DNA from: Acetobacter papayae JCM 25143
Lineage (GTDB): Bacteria > Pseudomonadota > Alphaproteobacteria > Acetobacterales > Acetobacteraceae
Direction of reading: 5' to 3'
Length of the DNA stretch: 64,000 bases
NCBI RefSeq assembly: GCF_000613285.1
Contig: NZ_BAIN01000007.1
Coordinates: forward strand, 1 to 64,000
Shown here: piece after piece, positions 1 through 8,840 of the stretch
How the letters are laid out: each line of letters begins with the position of its first letter
Numbering within the stretch: position 1 is the stretch's first letter
Program-made: the position numbers and the translations under genes
Notes under the pieces: generated by a model
What the model was told of the DNA's origin: nothing
Seen by the model: only the letters and a program-made list of their open reading frames with translations
The model's database searches: none

Positions 1-981
1 GTCATACGTGAGAACGATCTTCCCAACCCCACCGCCAGCTTCCATCATGCGGTGAGCTTTGCCTGCATCCTGTAAAGAAGCCGTTGCATAGACCACGGGT
101 CTGAGCACGCCATTTGCAAAGAGCGGGAGAGCAATCTCTTTGAAACGCTCAATCATGTCGCGCTTTTCTGCGATGGTGCGTGACTTCATCACCGTTCCCA
201 CAACGCGCAAGTGATTATGCAGGACGAGGTTCAAGGGGATAACCACGTCGGCATCATCACTGAGTATACCGACCTGCACGAGAGTCCCGCCTTTACGTAA
301 GCTCCGTAGGCTGGGTGCCAGATAGCTGCCACCAACAAAGTCAATGACAGCATCGACGCCTTGACCATCCGTTGCCGTTTTGACGCCGGGCTCCCACAGT
401 TCAGGCTGGCGATCCAGAACCACGTCAGCACCCAGCCCCTGAACGTCTGGGCTACGTAGGGTGCTTGTGGTTGCAATAACACGTGCTCCGAGTGCAGCCG
501 CTAACTGAACGCAGGCAGAACCAATGCCACCAGCCGCCGCATGGATCAGAACCGTCTGGCCAGCCGTTATGTTCGCCAGATGGTGCAGCACCTCGACCGC
601 TGTCACGAAGGATTCCATAATGGCGCCCCCCTCGACCCATGTCAGGGACGCCGGAATCTTGACCGCCATAGCCTGATCCACTCGCGCATCATCTGCGTAA
701 GCGCCACCACCCACGATGGCCATGACGCGGTCACCCGTTTTGAACCCTGTGACATCACTGCCTACCGCCGTGACTTCTCCCGCAAGTTCGAGACCCAGCA
801 GATGGCTGTCTCCAAAATGCTGACCTGCGTAAAAGCCGTTCCGTTGCAGAATATCCGCCCGGTTGACGCCAGCCGCATGAACACGAACGATCAGATCATT
901 CGGCCTCAAAATCGGAAATGGGGCATCCTCGACACGCAATACATCTGCAGGGCCGAAATCGGCATAGTGAACGGCCCTCAT
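1..981 (-). CDS. Zinc-type quinone oxidoreductase (MDR family), 3' end outside window
   Basis: NAD(P)H:quinone oxidoreductase-like medium-chain dehydrogenase. The frame is open from the ATG at 981 to the window edge, so the C-terminus is missing. The N-terminal GroES-like half begins MRAVHYADFGPADVL and carries the family signature NRADILQRNGFYAG; the Rossmann half has HAAAGGIGSACVQLAAALGARV, with the AxxGxGS-type nucleotide-binding loop. It lacks the cysteines of structural-zinc alcohol dehydrogenases, as expected for the QorA/PIG3 branch. The start codon overlaps the stop of the upstream gene as ATGA, so the two are translationally coupled and probably share one promoter at the divergent LysR gene. 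Family assignment is firm; the electron acceptor is not known. Confidence 0.88.
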   Translation of the reverse strand, partial: MRAVHYADFGPADVLRVEDAPFPILRPNDLIVRVHAAGVNRADILQRNGFYAGQHFGDSHLLGLELAGEVTAVGSDVTGFKTGDRVMAIVGGGAYADDARVDQAMAVKIPASLTWVEGGAIMESFVTAVEVLHHLANITAGQTVLIHAAAGGIGSACVQLAAALGARVIATTSTLRSPDVQGLGADVVLDRQPELWEPGVKTATDGQGVDAVIDFVGGSYLAPSLRSLRKGGTLVQVGILSDDADVVIPLNLVLHNHLRVVGTVMKSRTIAEKRDMIERFKEIALPLFANGVLRPVVYATASLQDAGKAHRMMEAGGGVGKIVLTYD

Positions 982-1526
982 TGTGCGCTCTCCTGACGAG
1001 ACAGGGCGCGGCGTGCAATGCTTTCGGCAAAGAGCGGTGTTTCCCGACGATTATGGTCGCTGCCAGCTGCCTGACGAGCAGCAGCAGCGGTCTCGAATGC
1101 AATCCCGTTTGCATTGATAAACGCCATGAAGTCGTCGGTCGGCCGGGCTGTCACACGGTTTGTATAGCGGGTCCGGCCGTTTCCGGCGTCTTCCGCGATC
1201 AACTCCCACAGAACGTTGACCCGGGTGCGGCTGTTGGCAGTAAAGACGTCCGAAATTGAATTCATGCGGCAGTAGCTGGGTGTTGCTTCATCCGCGACGT
1301 AATGCTGCACAACCAGACCGCTTCCAACCATTTCAACATTGATCGACATCCGCCGCCCGTCGTCAGTGGTCGTGATGCCGGCAGCAATATGGTCCGGTTC
1401 ACAGCAGCGTAGATACTCGGCTTCCGACAACGTGAACAGCCAATCCGCTATGTCGACCTGAGCGAACGGCACATCGATCTCATGCGAGTAGGCAGATTGT
1501 GACAGGATTTGATCCAGAATTTTCAT
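978..1526 (-). CDS. SRPBCC-like small protein, function unknown
   Basis: A protein of about 182 aa starting MKILDQILSQSAY. The start at 1526 is chosen over longer options because AAGGGAAAA lies about 8 bases upstream. The sequence is acidic and mixed alpha/beta, without signal peptide or membrane segment. The strand-rich middle (EMVGSGLVVQHYVADE) and the long C-terminal helix ending in ARRALSRQESAQ resemble START/SRPBCC ligand-binding proteins, but I see no catalytic motif, so the fold is a guess. It is the first gene of a two-gene unit with the quinone oxidoreductase (4-base overlap), divergent from a LysR regulator, which suggests a small inducible redox or detoxification unit. Confidence 0.7.
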   Translation of the reverse strand: MKILDQILSQSAYSHEIDVPFAQVDIADWLFTLSEAEYLRCCEPDHIAAGITTTDDGRRMSINVEMVGSGLVVQHYVADEATPSYCRMNSISDVFTANSRTRVNVLWELIAEDAGNGRTRYTNRVTARPTDDFMAFINANGIAFETAAAARQAAGSDHNRRETPLFAESIARRALSRQESAQ

Positions 1527-1595
1527 GTTCGTTTTCCCTTTTATACGATGCGGCGTGGTGCCGCGTCTGTGTCTAAGGGATGCCTCGACGGACGT

Positions 1596-1606
1596 GTTAT
1601 GATAAC
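1596..1606. promoter_or_regulatory. Candidate LysR operator palindrome
   Basis: GTTATGATAAC, an 11-base palindrome with perfect 5-base arms, in the 132-base gap between the divergent quinone oxidoreductase operon and the lysR gene. LysR regulators typically bind such AT-rich dyads between divergent promoters. The assignment rests on position and symmetry only. Confidence 0.35.
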
Positions 1607-1658
1607 GCATGGATTCAAGAGAGCGCTTTTGCCGAATTAGCAAAGATGAGTCTGTTGG

Positions 1659-2582
1659 ATGAGAGACCCCCGCTTCGCCGAACATCTTGGCGTCTTCATC
1701 GATGTGGTCCGCCAAGGGAGCTTTTCTGCTGCCGCGCGAAGGCGCGGACAGACCCCTTCAGCAATCGTCCGCCAGATCGATGCATTGGAATATTCCGTAG
1801 GTGTCCCGCTTCTGATCCGGTCTACCCGGGCGCTTGCTCTGACGGATGCGGGGGCGCGGATGCTTGAACGTGCCCAGCCACTGCTAGACCAACTGGCAGA
1901 CGTTCATGCAGAAGTTGCTGCCTTCGACGGTGCCGTGACAGGAACGGTGCGGCTCGCATGCTTCCCTACATTCGGTAAGCGCTATGTTATTCCGGCACTG
2001 GAAGCTTTGCTCGTAGAGCACCCCGGTCTACACGTCGAACTGGATCTGACGGAGCGCCTGGCTGACCCTGTGCTAGAACGGCTGGACGCAGTTATCCGGA
2101 TCGGACATCTGGCCGACAGTACCCTGATCGCAACTAAACTAGCCGACCAGACGCGACTTCTTGTTGCCAGCCAGCATTATCTTGATCGCTATGGGGAACC
2201 GGCCACTCCGGACCAACTGCATCAGCACAGGTTGATCGACAAGCTGCATGGCAATGATCTGCTGGGCTGGGCAGATATTCTGGGGCAGCGGCTTGTTGAA
2301 AGGAGCGATATCAAGCCGGTTTTCCGGTGTGACGATTTCGAAGCAATGAGGCTGGCTGCACGTTCAGGCATGGGCATTGCTCTGCTGCCAGATTGGGTAG
2401 TCGGGCCGGATGTCAACGCGAACGCCCTCACGCGTATTCGCCTGACCAATGAACCGTGGAACACTCACCTTGGCGGTATTTGGTTGCTTCGTGCATTGGC
2501 TCAGCCATCGGCGCGTTTGCGCGTTATCATAGCCGCTCTGCGTAAGACCATCGGGATACCGCCGACTTGGGAAAGCCTTTGA
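1659..2582 (+). CDS. LysR-family transcriptional regulator
   Basis: Full-length LysR regulator (307 aa). The N-terminal winged helix-turn-helix (residues about 10-65) has the usual pattern: FIDVVRQGSFSAAARR, then PSAIVRQIDALEYSVGVPLL, then TDAGARMLERA. The co-inducer domain follows (GTVRLACFPTFGKRYVIPAL), with the typical late motif AARSGMGIALLPDWVV. It belongs to the branch seen beside quinone reductases and short-chain oxidoreductases. It is divergently transcribed from the SRPBCC-like/quinone oxidoreductase pair, with 132 bases between start codons, so it most likely controls that pair and itself. The inducer is unknown; electrophiles or quinones are plausible from the target genes. Confidence 0.9.
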   Translation: MRDPRFAEHLGVFIDVVRQGSFSAAARRRGQTPSAIVRQIDALEYSVGVPLLIRSTRALALTDAGARMLERAQPLLDQLADVHAEVAAFDGAVTGTVRLACFPTFGKRYVIPALEALLVEHPGLHVELDLTERLADPVLERLDAVIRIGHLADSTLIATKLADQTRLLVASQHYLDRYGEPATPDQLHQHRLIDKLHGNDLLGWADILGQRLVERSDIKPVFRCDDFEAMRLAARSGMGIALLPDWVVGPDVNANALTRIRLTNEPWNTHLGGIWLLRALAQPSARLRVIIAALRKTIGIPPTWESL

Positions 2583-3064
2583 GTTCAGTTTGGTGAATAA
2601 GGGAGTTACCTGTCGGCTCTCACCCTCATCTCGCAGATCAACCCTCCACCTCGTCACGCCGAAAGTTGACATCGCTATCGCAGTCAGTGGCTGGTCACGC
2701 ATCAAGCATAGCATATTCCATGCCCGGATTATCTGAAAGATCATAGAAAATATCTTTGAAAAATTCGATATTTATCCAGCTGCTAAAGCAACGGAATGCT
2801 GTGCTCTAGTTGCCGAATAGGGCGGGTAGATCGCGCTACGAACGGCCCGTCCGAATAATTTACAGCACAAAAGATGCGTGTCCCTACCGCTTCATATCTA
2901 GGATCAGTAGGTTTGCGCCAAGGTAGTGCGGCTTACTAGAAAGCTGCTATTCGAATTGCGAGTAAATCAAAGCACTATAAAAAAGCGAAGTATCTTGAGA
3001 ACTCAATCTGGGTAATCCATTTTAGGTGCATATTGGCTCAAAGCGTAGCGTAAAGAGACACAGC
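2583..3064. other. Noncoding gap between lysR and the HxlR regulator
   Basis: About 480 bases with no convincing reading frame on either strand. The second half (about 2740-3060) is AT-rich and should hold the promoter of the HxlR gene. I found no strong hairpin, RNA gene or repeat here. Confidence 0.5.
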
Positions 3065-3442
3065 ATGCCTAAGCGTCGGAATTACGATGCCGCACCTGCC
3101 TGCACGATGGAGGCGGCGCTGAATCTGATCAACGGTCGTTGGAAGGGAGTTATACTCTTCCACCTGCTCCATGATGGGCCCACGCGTTTCAACGCGCTCC
3201 AGAGGCATTGTCCCGGCTGCACGCCCCGCCTTTTGACAAAGCAACTTCGCGAACTGGAAGAGGACGGTTTTATCACCCGTACCGTTTATCCTGTTGTACC
3301 GCCCAAGGTCGAATATGCCCTGACTGAGGAAGGGCGTTCTATAGGGCCGATCCTTCTCACGTTATGCGAATGGGGGCGCGGTTGGCTCAACCGGCGGGGC
3401 ATGAAAACGTTGGCCGACAATTGGGAGCAGGGTAAGGCATAA
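3065..3442 (+). CDS. HxlR-family regulator
   Basis: Winged-helix regulator of the HxlR type (125 aa). Hallmarks seen: AACTMEAALNLINGRWK-like N-terminus, ILFHLLHDGPTRFNAL, the recognition region TPRLLTKQLRELEEDG, and YPVVPPKVEYALTEEG in the wing. A cysteine sits in the N-terminal segment just before helix 1 (PACTMEAA), where redox-sensing relatives such as HypR and QorR carry their reactive cysteine, so thiol sensing is plausible. I choose the internal ATG at 3065 (MPKRRNYD) over an upstream in-frame start at 3026 because family members start there. The old yellow enzyme 360 bases downstream on the same strand is the probable target. Confidence 0.85.
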   Translation: MPKRRNYDAAPACTMEAALNLINGRWKGVILFHLLHDGPTRFNALQRHCPGCTPRLLTKQLRELEEDGFITRTVYPVVPPKVEYALTEEGRSIGPILLTLCEWGRGWLNRRGMKTLADNWEQGKA

Positions 3443-3801
3443 ACGGGGAATAGGTGCCACCAATGCGCTCCGAAAATGGAATTACTTTTTGGTTGGGCCG
3501 TGTACATGTCTTGTGTTCACAGCCTGACATATTTCCGGAATGAGGCAATATACGCGCAGCCACCTGCGTAGAGGGCAGGGCGAGGGATAACGACAAAAAC
3601 CTCTTTTTGGCAGGATAGGACGTGGTTGCGTGTGGAACTTGGTGCACAGTTAACATGCCGGGCTGTAGTAACGATCAATACGCTCTGAACCTGATAAGAA
3701 CAGTTCGGTTCAGTATAGTATGGGTAATTTTTTGTCGTATTGTGTGGCTTTCCTAGTGGTCTATTTGGATTGTTGATCCAACTTATTTTCTAGGATTGAC
3801 C
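3443..3801. other. Noncoding gap with promoter of the old yellow enzyme gene
   Basis: About 360 bases without a credible gene. The last 100 bases are AT-rich and precede the old yellow enzyme start, with AGGA about 6 bases before its ATG. It presumably contains the HxlR-controlled promoter; I cannot point to a specific operator. Confidence 0.4.
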
Positions 3802-4878
3802 ATGACCAAACTCTTCGACCCGATCGTCATTCGAGGTGTCGAGTTCCGCAATCGTATCGCGATGTCCCCGATGTGCATGCACTCGGGCACGCTGGATGGA
3901 AAGGTGACCACCTTTCACCATGTCCACTACGGTGCCCGCGCGCTTGGCGGTGCCGGCCTCGTGTTCCTCGAGACGACGGCCGTGATGCCCAACGGCCTGA
4001 TAGGTCCCGGCGATATCGGCATCTGGAACGACGGTCAGATCGAGGGACTCAAGGCGCTGACCGATACGATCCATGCGATGGGTGCCAAGGCTGGGTGTCA
4101 GATTGGCCATGCAGGCCGTCAGTTTCCGATCGAGACCCTGCCTTCGATTGCCCCTTCGGCAATTCCATTCACAACGGAATCGCGTGTGCCGGAAGCGCTC
4201 ACCGTTGAGGGTATCGATAAAGTGGTCGAAGCTTTCCGCACAGCCGCGATCCGCGCCAAGGCCGCCAACTTCGACGTGCTCGAGATCCATACCGCACATG
4301 GTTATCTGCTTAACGAGTTCCTCTCACCGATCGCGAACCACCGTACTGACGAATATGGTGGTAGCCACGAGAACCGCTACCGTATCGTCCGCCGAGTGAT
4401 CGATGTCATCCGGGCCGAATGGAAAGGCCCACTCTTCCTACGCATCTCGTCTACCGATTATGTCGAGGGCGGCAACCGACCAGAGGATTTTTTGATTTTC
4501 GGCAAGTGGATGAAGGAGCAGGGCATCGATCTTATAGATTGCTCGTCGGGCGGCATGGCGATGATCAAGGTCGAATCCTACCCCAACTATCAGGTGCCGG
4601 CCGCGGAACTTATCCGCCGTGAGGTTGGCATCATGACCGGAGCAGTCGGCCTGATCGAAACGGGGCGGCAGGCCGATGAGATCATCCGCAACGGCCGTGC
4701 GGACATCGTGTTGGTCGGCCGTGAGATGCTCAAGGATCCGTTCTGGGCACGAACCGCCGCTGACGATCTGCAAACACCAATCCCGGTCCCGGCCCAATAT
4801 ACCCGCTACGGCTCGGCCTGGCAGCGCAGCCAGCCGGCGCTGCCAATGGCAGCATTAACCGATACGGTAGTTGGATAA
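3802..4878 (+). CDS. Old yellow enzyme family NAD(P)H:flavin oxidoreductase, YqjM/NamA-like
   Basis: FMN-dependent ene-reductase with a TIM barrel (358 aa), reducing activated C=C bonds or quinones with NAD(P)H. YqjM-class residues are visible: the cysteine of SPMCMHS near residue 24, QIGHAGRQ, the substrate-binding pair in EIHTAHGYLLNEFLSP, the FMN-contacting arginine of LRISSTD, and VLVGREMLKDPFW near the C-terminus. The ATG at 3802 is preceded by AGGA at good spacing; a TTG six bases earlier is in frame and less likely. It is transcribed alone behind the HxlR regulator and ends against a convergent terminator. Redox-responsive control by HxlR is inferred from position. Confidence 0.92.
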   Translation: MTKLFDPIVIRGVEFRNRIAMSPMCMHSGTLDGKVTTFHHVHYGARALGGAGLVFLETTAVMPNGLIGPGDIGIWNDGQIEGLKALTDTIHAMGAKAGCQIGHAGRQFPIETLPSIAPSAIPFTTESRVPEALTVEGIDKVVEAFRTAAIRAKAANFDVLEIHTAHGYLLNEFLSPIANHRTDEYGGSHENRYRIVRRVIDVIRAEWKGPLFLRISSTDYVEGGNRPEDFLIFGKWMKEQGIDLIDCSSGGMAMIKVESYPNYQVPAAELIRREVGIMTGAVGLIETGRQADEIIRNGRADIVLVGREMLKDPFWARTAADDLQTPIPVPAQYTRYGSAWQRSQPALPMAALTDTVVG

Positions 4879-4883
4879 CGCGA

Positions 4884-4909
4884 GATGGGCGGGGGAAATT
4901 CCGCCCCAT
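4884..4909. terminator. Stem-loop between convergent genes
   Basis: ATGGGCGG and CCGCCCCAT pair around GGGAAATT with one bulged base. It lies just after the old yellow enzyme stop and before the convergent SDR stop, so it can act in both directions. No long T tract follows, so strength is uncertain. Confidence 0.55.
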
Positions 4910-4937
4910 AATTTGATCGTACCAATCGCCTGCGGGA

Positions 4938-5795
4938 TCAGGGGATAGTTTGTTTGGTATCCGCATAGTCGGTGGACAGGCATCGATCCTTCCAGCGCGA
5001 AATATCCGCGCTGGTACGGGCGGAAGCTTCTGCCCACATTGCATGGGCATCGCTGCCGAGCACTAGGCGTAGCGGCGCTCCGTTATCTTTGACGGCCTCG
5101 ACCATGATCGACGCTGCAATCTCGGGATTGCCAAGCTGCCTGCCAGCATTGCTGGAAAGTTGTTTTTCGATCGGGCCGACGATCGGTGCATAGTCAGGGA
5201 TCCGAATAGCGGGACGTATGATAGTGTCCCCCTCGAACTCGGTGCGAAATCCGCCCGGCTCGACGAGCGTTACGCGGATCCCAAGATCCCTGACCTCTCC
5301 GGCAAGCGCTTCGGTCCAGGCTTCGAGTGCGAACTTGGTCGCGCAATAGACGCCGAGATCGGGCACAGCGACGAGGCCGACAATGCTGGAGACGTTGAGA
5401 ATGTGTCCTGAGCGGGCGGCACGCATATGAGGCAGGACGAGACGGGTCAGTTCGATCGCGCCGAAGAAATTAACTTCGAATGCATCACGTACTTGCGCAA
5501 TATCTAGCTCTTCCGCTGCGCCATTAATGCCGCGTCCAGCGACATTGGCCAGCACGTCGATCCGTCCAAAGCGATCGAGGGCGGCCTGAAGCGCTTGCGC
5601 TCGAGAGACGCTGTCGGTCACATCGAGCGTGATCGCGAGGCCATTGTCGCCGGTATCGGTAACAAGGTCTTGGAGCCGTTCGGTCCTCCGGGCGCATGCG
5701 ACGACAATATCGCCCGACGCCAACGCTGCCTTTGCGAGTTCGCGGCCCAGACCTGACGACGCGCCGGTGATGAACCAGACTTTCTGTGTGGACAT
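4938..5795 (-). CDS. Short-chain dehydrogenase/reductase
   Basis: Classical SDR (285 aa), NAD(P)-dependent. Motifs in order: [17 protein letters not shown] (cofactor TGxxxGxG), LDVTD, VLANVAGRG (an NNAG variant), the catalytic serine in ILNVSSIVG, YCATKFALEAWTEAL with the YxxxK pair, and VEPGGFRTEF. The long C-terminal extension resembles SDRs annotated as oxidoreductases acting on carbonyl compounds. It is the last gene of a three-gene minus-strand unit (SDR, Tat-type ADH, SDR) opposite an AraC regulator; only 5 bases separate it from the ADH gene. Substrate unknown. Confidence 0.9.
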   Translation of the reverse strand: MSTQKVWFITGASSGLGRELAKAALASGDIVVACARRTERLQDLVTDTGDNGLAITLDVTDSVSRAQALQAALDRFGRIDVLANVAGRGINGAAEELDIAQVRDAFEVNFFGAIELTRLVLPHMRAARSGHILNVSSIVGLVAVPDLGVYCATKFALEAWTEALAGEVRDLGIRVTLVEPGGFRTEFEGDTIIRPAIRIPDYAPIVGPIEKQLSSNAGRQLGNPEIAASIMVEAVKDNGAPLRLVLGSDAHAMWAEASARTSADISRWKDRCLSTDYADTKQTIP

Positions 5796-5800
5796 TCTTC

Positions 5801-6988
5801 TTAAGCCTTTGCCATATCAATGACGAAGCGGAATTTCACGTCCTTGCCCACGACGCGATCAAAAGCAGTAGCGATCTGGTCTGGACGGATCAGTTCGACA
5901 TCGGCAGTGATGCCGCGTGCGGCACAGAAATCGACAACCTCCTGTGTCTCCGCGATGCCGCCGATCATCGATCCCGAGAGATTGCGCCGGGCGGTATTGT
6001 TCATCATCGCATTGTAACCGTCGATCGCCTCCAGTGTGCCGACATTGACCAGAGTCGCATCTGTTTTGAGCAGGTTCATGAACGGTTGAATTGGAAAAGC
6101 CTGCGGGACGGCGGCGATGATCAAATCAAAATCCGGGCCAAAGCTGTGCATCTTTGTCTGATCGCTCCACAGGATTGCCTCTCTGGCACCCATTAGCAGC
6201 GCTGCGGCCTGCTTGCCGGGCGACGTGGTGAATACGGTGACATCGGCTCCCTTCGCTACAGCAAGCTTGACCGCCATGTGTCCAAGGCCCCCTAGGCCGA
6301 TGACGCCGACCTTCATCCCCCGCGAAGCCTTCCAGTGCTGGAGGGGCGAGAAGGTGGTGATACCGGCGCAGAGCAACGGTGCCATGCCGGCTAGGTTCAC
6401 TCCCGGCGGGATGCGGATGACGAATTTCTCTGTGACGACGATCCCGGTCGAATAGCCACCTTGGGTGGTGCCGCCTGATATCTTGTCGGGCGACGCATAG
6501 GTTAGCGTCATGCCATTCAGGCAGGCATGCTCGCGGTCGGCGAGGCATTCGACGCAGTACCCGCAACTGTCGACCATACAGCCGACACCGCCGATGTCGC
6601 CGATGCGGAACTTGGTGACCTTCGGACCCACGGCCGTTACGCGGCCGATAATTTCGTGGCCCGGCACCATTGGATAGTGCGCAGGCATCCATTCCTCACG
6701 CACCATATGGATGTCGGAATGGCAGATGCCACAATAGAGGATCTCCATCCGCACATCGTTCGGACCGAGCGCGCGGCGCTGGATTTTCATTGGAGCAAAG
6801 TTGGATTTGTCGGTCGCTGCCCATGCGTGGGCGGCAGTCGGTCCAAGGTCGGCGGTCGTTTCCTTTGTTTTAGCGGAGGCCGCATTGGCTATCAGTCCAG
6901 TTGCCGCGAGGCCCGCGCTGCCGATGAGCAGGTTGCGACGATCAAAGGTCGCCGCGACATGATTGGGATCGTCGCATCCACTGCACAT
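5801..6988 (-). CDS. Zn-dependent NAD(P) alcohol dehydrogenase (YahK/CAD type) with a twin-arginine-like leader
   Basis: Cinnamyl-alcohol-dehydrogenase-type enzyme (395 aa) with catalytic zinc ligands (CGICHSDIH, GHEIIG), the structural-zinc cysteine cluster (DSCGYCVECLADREHAC) and the NADP loop IGLGGLGHMAVKLA. The N-terminus is unusual: about 40 extra residues contain DRRNLLIGSAGLAATGLIANAASA, a twin-arginine-style signal with an AxA site. Start at 6988 (MCSGCDD) is chosen because GAAAGGAG lies 6 bases upstream; an in-frame TTG at 7006 lacks such a site. Export would place an NAD(P) enzyme outside the cytoplasm, so the leader may serve another purpose or the protein may remain membrane-tethered. 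Central gene of the SDR-ADH-SDR unit. Confidence 0.88.
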   Translation of the reverse strand: MCSGCDDPNHVAATFDRRNLLIGSAGLAATGLIANAASAKTKETTADLGPTAAHAWAATDKSNFAPMKIQRRALGPNDVRMEILYCGICHSDIHMVREEWMPAHYPMVPGHEIIGRVTAVGPKVTKFRIGDIGGVGCMVDSCGYCVECLADREHACLNGMTLTYASPDKISGGTTQGGYSTGIVVTEKFVIRIPPGVNLAGMAPLLCAGITTFSPLQHWKASRGMKVGVIGLGGLGHMAVKLAVAKGADVTVFTTSPGKQAAALLMGAREAILWSDQTKMHSFGPDFDLIIAAVPQAFPIQPFMNLLKTDATLVNVGTLEAIDGYNAMMNNTARRNLSGSMIGGIAETQEVVDFCAARGITADVELIRPDQIATAFDRVVGKDVKFRFVIDMAKA

Positions 6989-7062
6989 GATGGGTGCTCC
7001 TTTCAATATCCAATTTGAAGGTAGCAGACGTCGCCCGTTCCTCCGAACGGCGCGATGCCAGA

Positions 7063-7803
7063 TCAGTATTCCTGCGACGTCGGGCGGAAGAGGATCTCGT
7101 TGATGTCGACCTCAGCCGGCTGTTCAATCGCAAAGGCGACGACGCGAGCGAAGCTATCGGCCGGAAGAGCATTTTTGTAGAATTCTTTGATACCTGCGGC
7201 GATCTCGGGAACGCTGACGCTGTCGGGCAGTTCTGTGGCGACCGCGCCCGGCGAGATGATCGTCGTGCGGATGTTGTAAGGTTTCACCTCCTGACGAAGG
7301 CCTTCCGAAATCACGCGTACGCCGTGTTTGGTCGCAGCGTAGACGGCAGTGCCGGGGGACACCTTATGGCCAGAGACCGACGACACGTTGATGATGTGAC
7401 CGCTTTTCTGCTCCTTCATCACGGGCAGGGCGGCGGCGATGCCATAGAGCACACCCTTGAGATTGACGTCGATCATACGATCCCAATCGTTGATCTTCAG
7501 CATCTCCAGCGGTGAGGAGGGCATAAGGCCGGCATTATTGATGAGTACGTCAACCCGGCCGAAGGCTTCTACTGTCTTGTCGATCAGGTTCTGCACCTGC
7601 TCGGCGCTGGTAACATCAACCGAGACAGCAAGCGCATGACCACCGGCGGCAGTGAGCTCTGTGGCCAGCGCTTCAATGCGATCGGTGCGGCGTGCGCCGA
7701 GGACCACTGTGGCACCGGCAGCGGACAGGGTGCGAGTTGCGGCCTCGCCCAGACCGCTGCTCGCACCGGTAATGACCACGACCTTGTTCTTGATGTTGTT
7801 CAT
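7063..7803 (-). CDS. Short-chain dehydrogenase/reductase (YdfG-like)
   Basis: Classical SDR (246 aa). Visible motifs: [67 protein letters not shown] (YxxxK) and [10 protein letters not shown]; the C-terminal [13 protein letters not shown] is typical of the YdfG/serine-3-dehydrogenase-like branch. The start at 7803 (MNNIKNK) follows GGAG by 6 bases; a longer upstream reading frame has no such site. First gene of the three-gene unit and divergent from the AraC-type gene at 7962, so the shared 158-base gap probably holds the regulated promoter. It likely reduces a small aldehyde or ketone, judged by family and neighbours. Confidence 0.9.
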   Translation of the reverse strand: MNNIKNKVVVITGASSGLGEAATRTLSAAGATVVLGARRTDRIEALATELTAAGGHALAVSVDVTSAEQVQNLIDKTVEAFGRVDVLINNAGLMPSSPLEMLKINDWDRMIDVNLKGVLYGIAAALPVMKEQKSGHIINVSSVSGHKVSPGTAVYAATKHGVRVISEGLRQEVKPYNIRTTIISPGAVATELPDSVSVPEIAAGIKEFYKNALPADSFARVVAFAIEQPAEVDINEILFRPTSQEY

Positions 7804-7961
7804 ATCTGCTCCAGAGTGATGGTTAACTGGTCGCTGTTGGGCGCGCTCAGTCAGCTCTAATTGCAAGGAGAGTATAATAGTGTCATTATTTCTTCTGTTA
7901 CATACAGATAAATGCCATTTTCGTGCTCATTCATGGCAATTTTCAAAGACTTGAGGAACGA

Positions 7962-8840
7962 ATGAACGAGATATCCGCTTTCGTTGCGAAGAGGCTTGCC
8001 AAGGCGGCCAGCGGGATAGACCCAACCGGGATAGAGGGCGTTCGTGTCTTCTGGACCACTACCTCAACGCCACCGGAACCACTTGTCTACGACGCGGGAA
8101 TCACGATCCTGTTGTGTGGGCGAAAGAATGGTTCAGTCGCTGAACGTACCTTCGTATATGATCAGGATAATTATCTCGTCGTAACGCTACCGATGCCTTT
8201 TTTCTGCTCGCACGAGGCCTGCGCAGATGCGCCACTGTGCGGGCTGTTCATATCGGCTTCCCGTGAGGATCTATCCAGCCTGATACGGGACATGGATGAT
8301 CGGCAGCCGGTCGCGCCGCGAGCAGGGGCCAGTGCGTTGGCACCGGCCCGTATCACCAACGCGATGCGCATGTCGATCGAAAGGATGGTAGGTGTTATCG
8401 ACGAGCCGCTCTCGGCTCGTGTGATTGGCCCGGCACTCCGTCGCGAACTGCTGTTCCATGCGCTCTGTGGCCCGTGCGGCCCTTCGCTCGTAACCTATGC
8501 CCATCAGACCGGCGACGATGGTCGCCTAGATGTACTGATCGAAGCAATCCGGGCTGACATCGCCCAACCGGTCAGCGTGAAAGCGTGGGCAGAGGCGGCG
8601 GTTATGAGCCTATCGACCTTCCACCGCGCCTTTCGCCGTCGCACCGGCCAGTCGCCGCTGCAATACGTTAAGCGCCTCCGCCTCCATGCTGCTCGCGATA
8701 TGATTCTCTACGAACGTGCTAGGGTCGGCGACGCTGCGCGGCGCGTCGGCTATGAAAGCGTCTCCCAGTTCAGTCGCGAATATCATCGACATTTCAACGT
8801 CGCACCGGCAACGGCCCGACAAATTACAGAGGCCGTCTAA
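7962..8840 (+). CDS. AraC-family regulator with AraC_N domain (YqhC-like)
   Basis: A 292-residue regulator. The N-terminal AraC_N-type sensor domain (about 20-160) includes EPLVYDAGITILLCGRK and LVVTLPMPFFCSHEA. The C-terminal double helix-turn-helix includes AVMSLSTFHRAFRRRTGQSPLQYVKRLRL and AARRVGYESVSQFSREYHRHF. YqhC of E. coli is the best-known relative; it senses aldehydes and activates a divergent aldehyde reductase pair. Here the divergent genes are SDR, ADH and SDR, which fits the same logic. GAGGAA sits 5 bases before the ATG at 7962; a GTG at 7923 is a weaker option. Two cysteines (SHEACADAPLCG) lie in the sensor half. The stop overlaps the convergent VOC fragment by 3 bases. Confidence 0.88.
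   Translation: MNEISAFVAKRLAKAASGIDPTGIEGVRVFWTTTSTPPEPLVYDAGITILLCGRKNGSVAERTFVYDQDNYLVVTLPMPFFCSHEACADAPLCGLFISASREDLSSLIRDMDDRQPVAPRAGASALAPARITNAMRMSIERMVGVIDEPLSARVIGPALRRELLFHALCGPCGPSLVTYAHQTGDDGRLDVLIEAIRADIAQPVSVKAWAEAAVMSLSTFHRAFRRRTGQSPLQYVKRLRLHAARDMILYERARVGDAARRVGYESVSQFSREYHRHFNVAPATARQITEAV

Noticed and set aside
2364-2744. A 126-codon minus-strand frame after lysR
   Set aside because: Half of it is antisense to lysR, and the rest is low-complexity with no recognisable motif or ribosome site.
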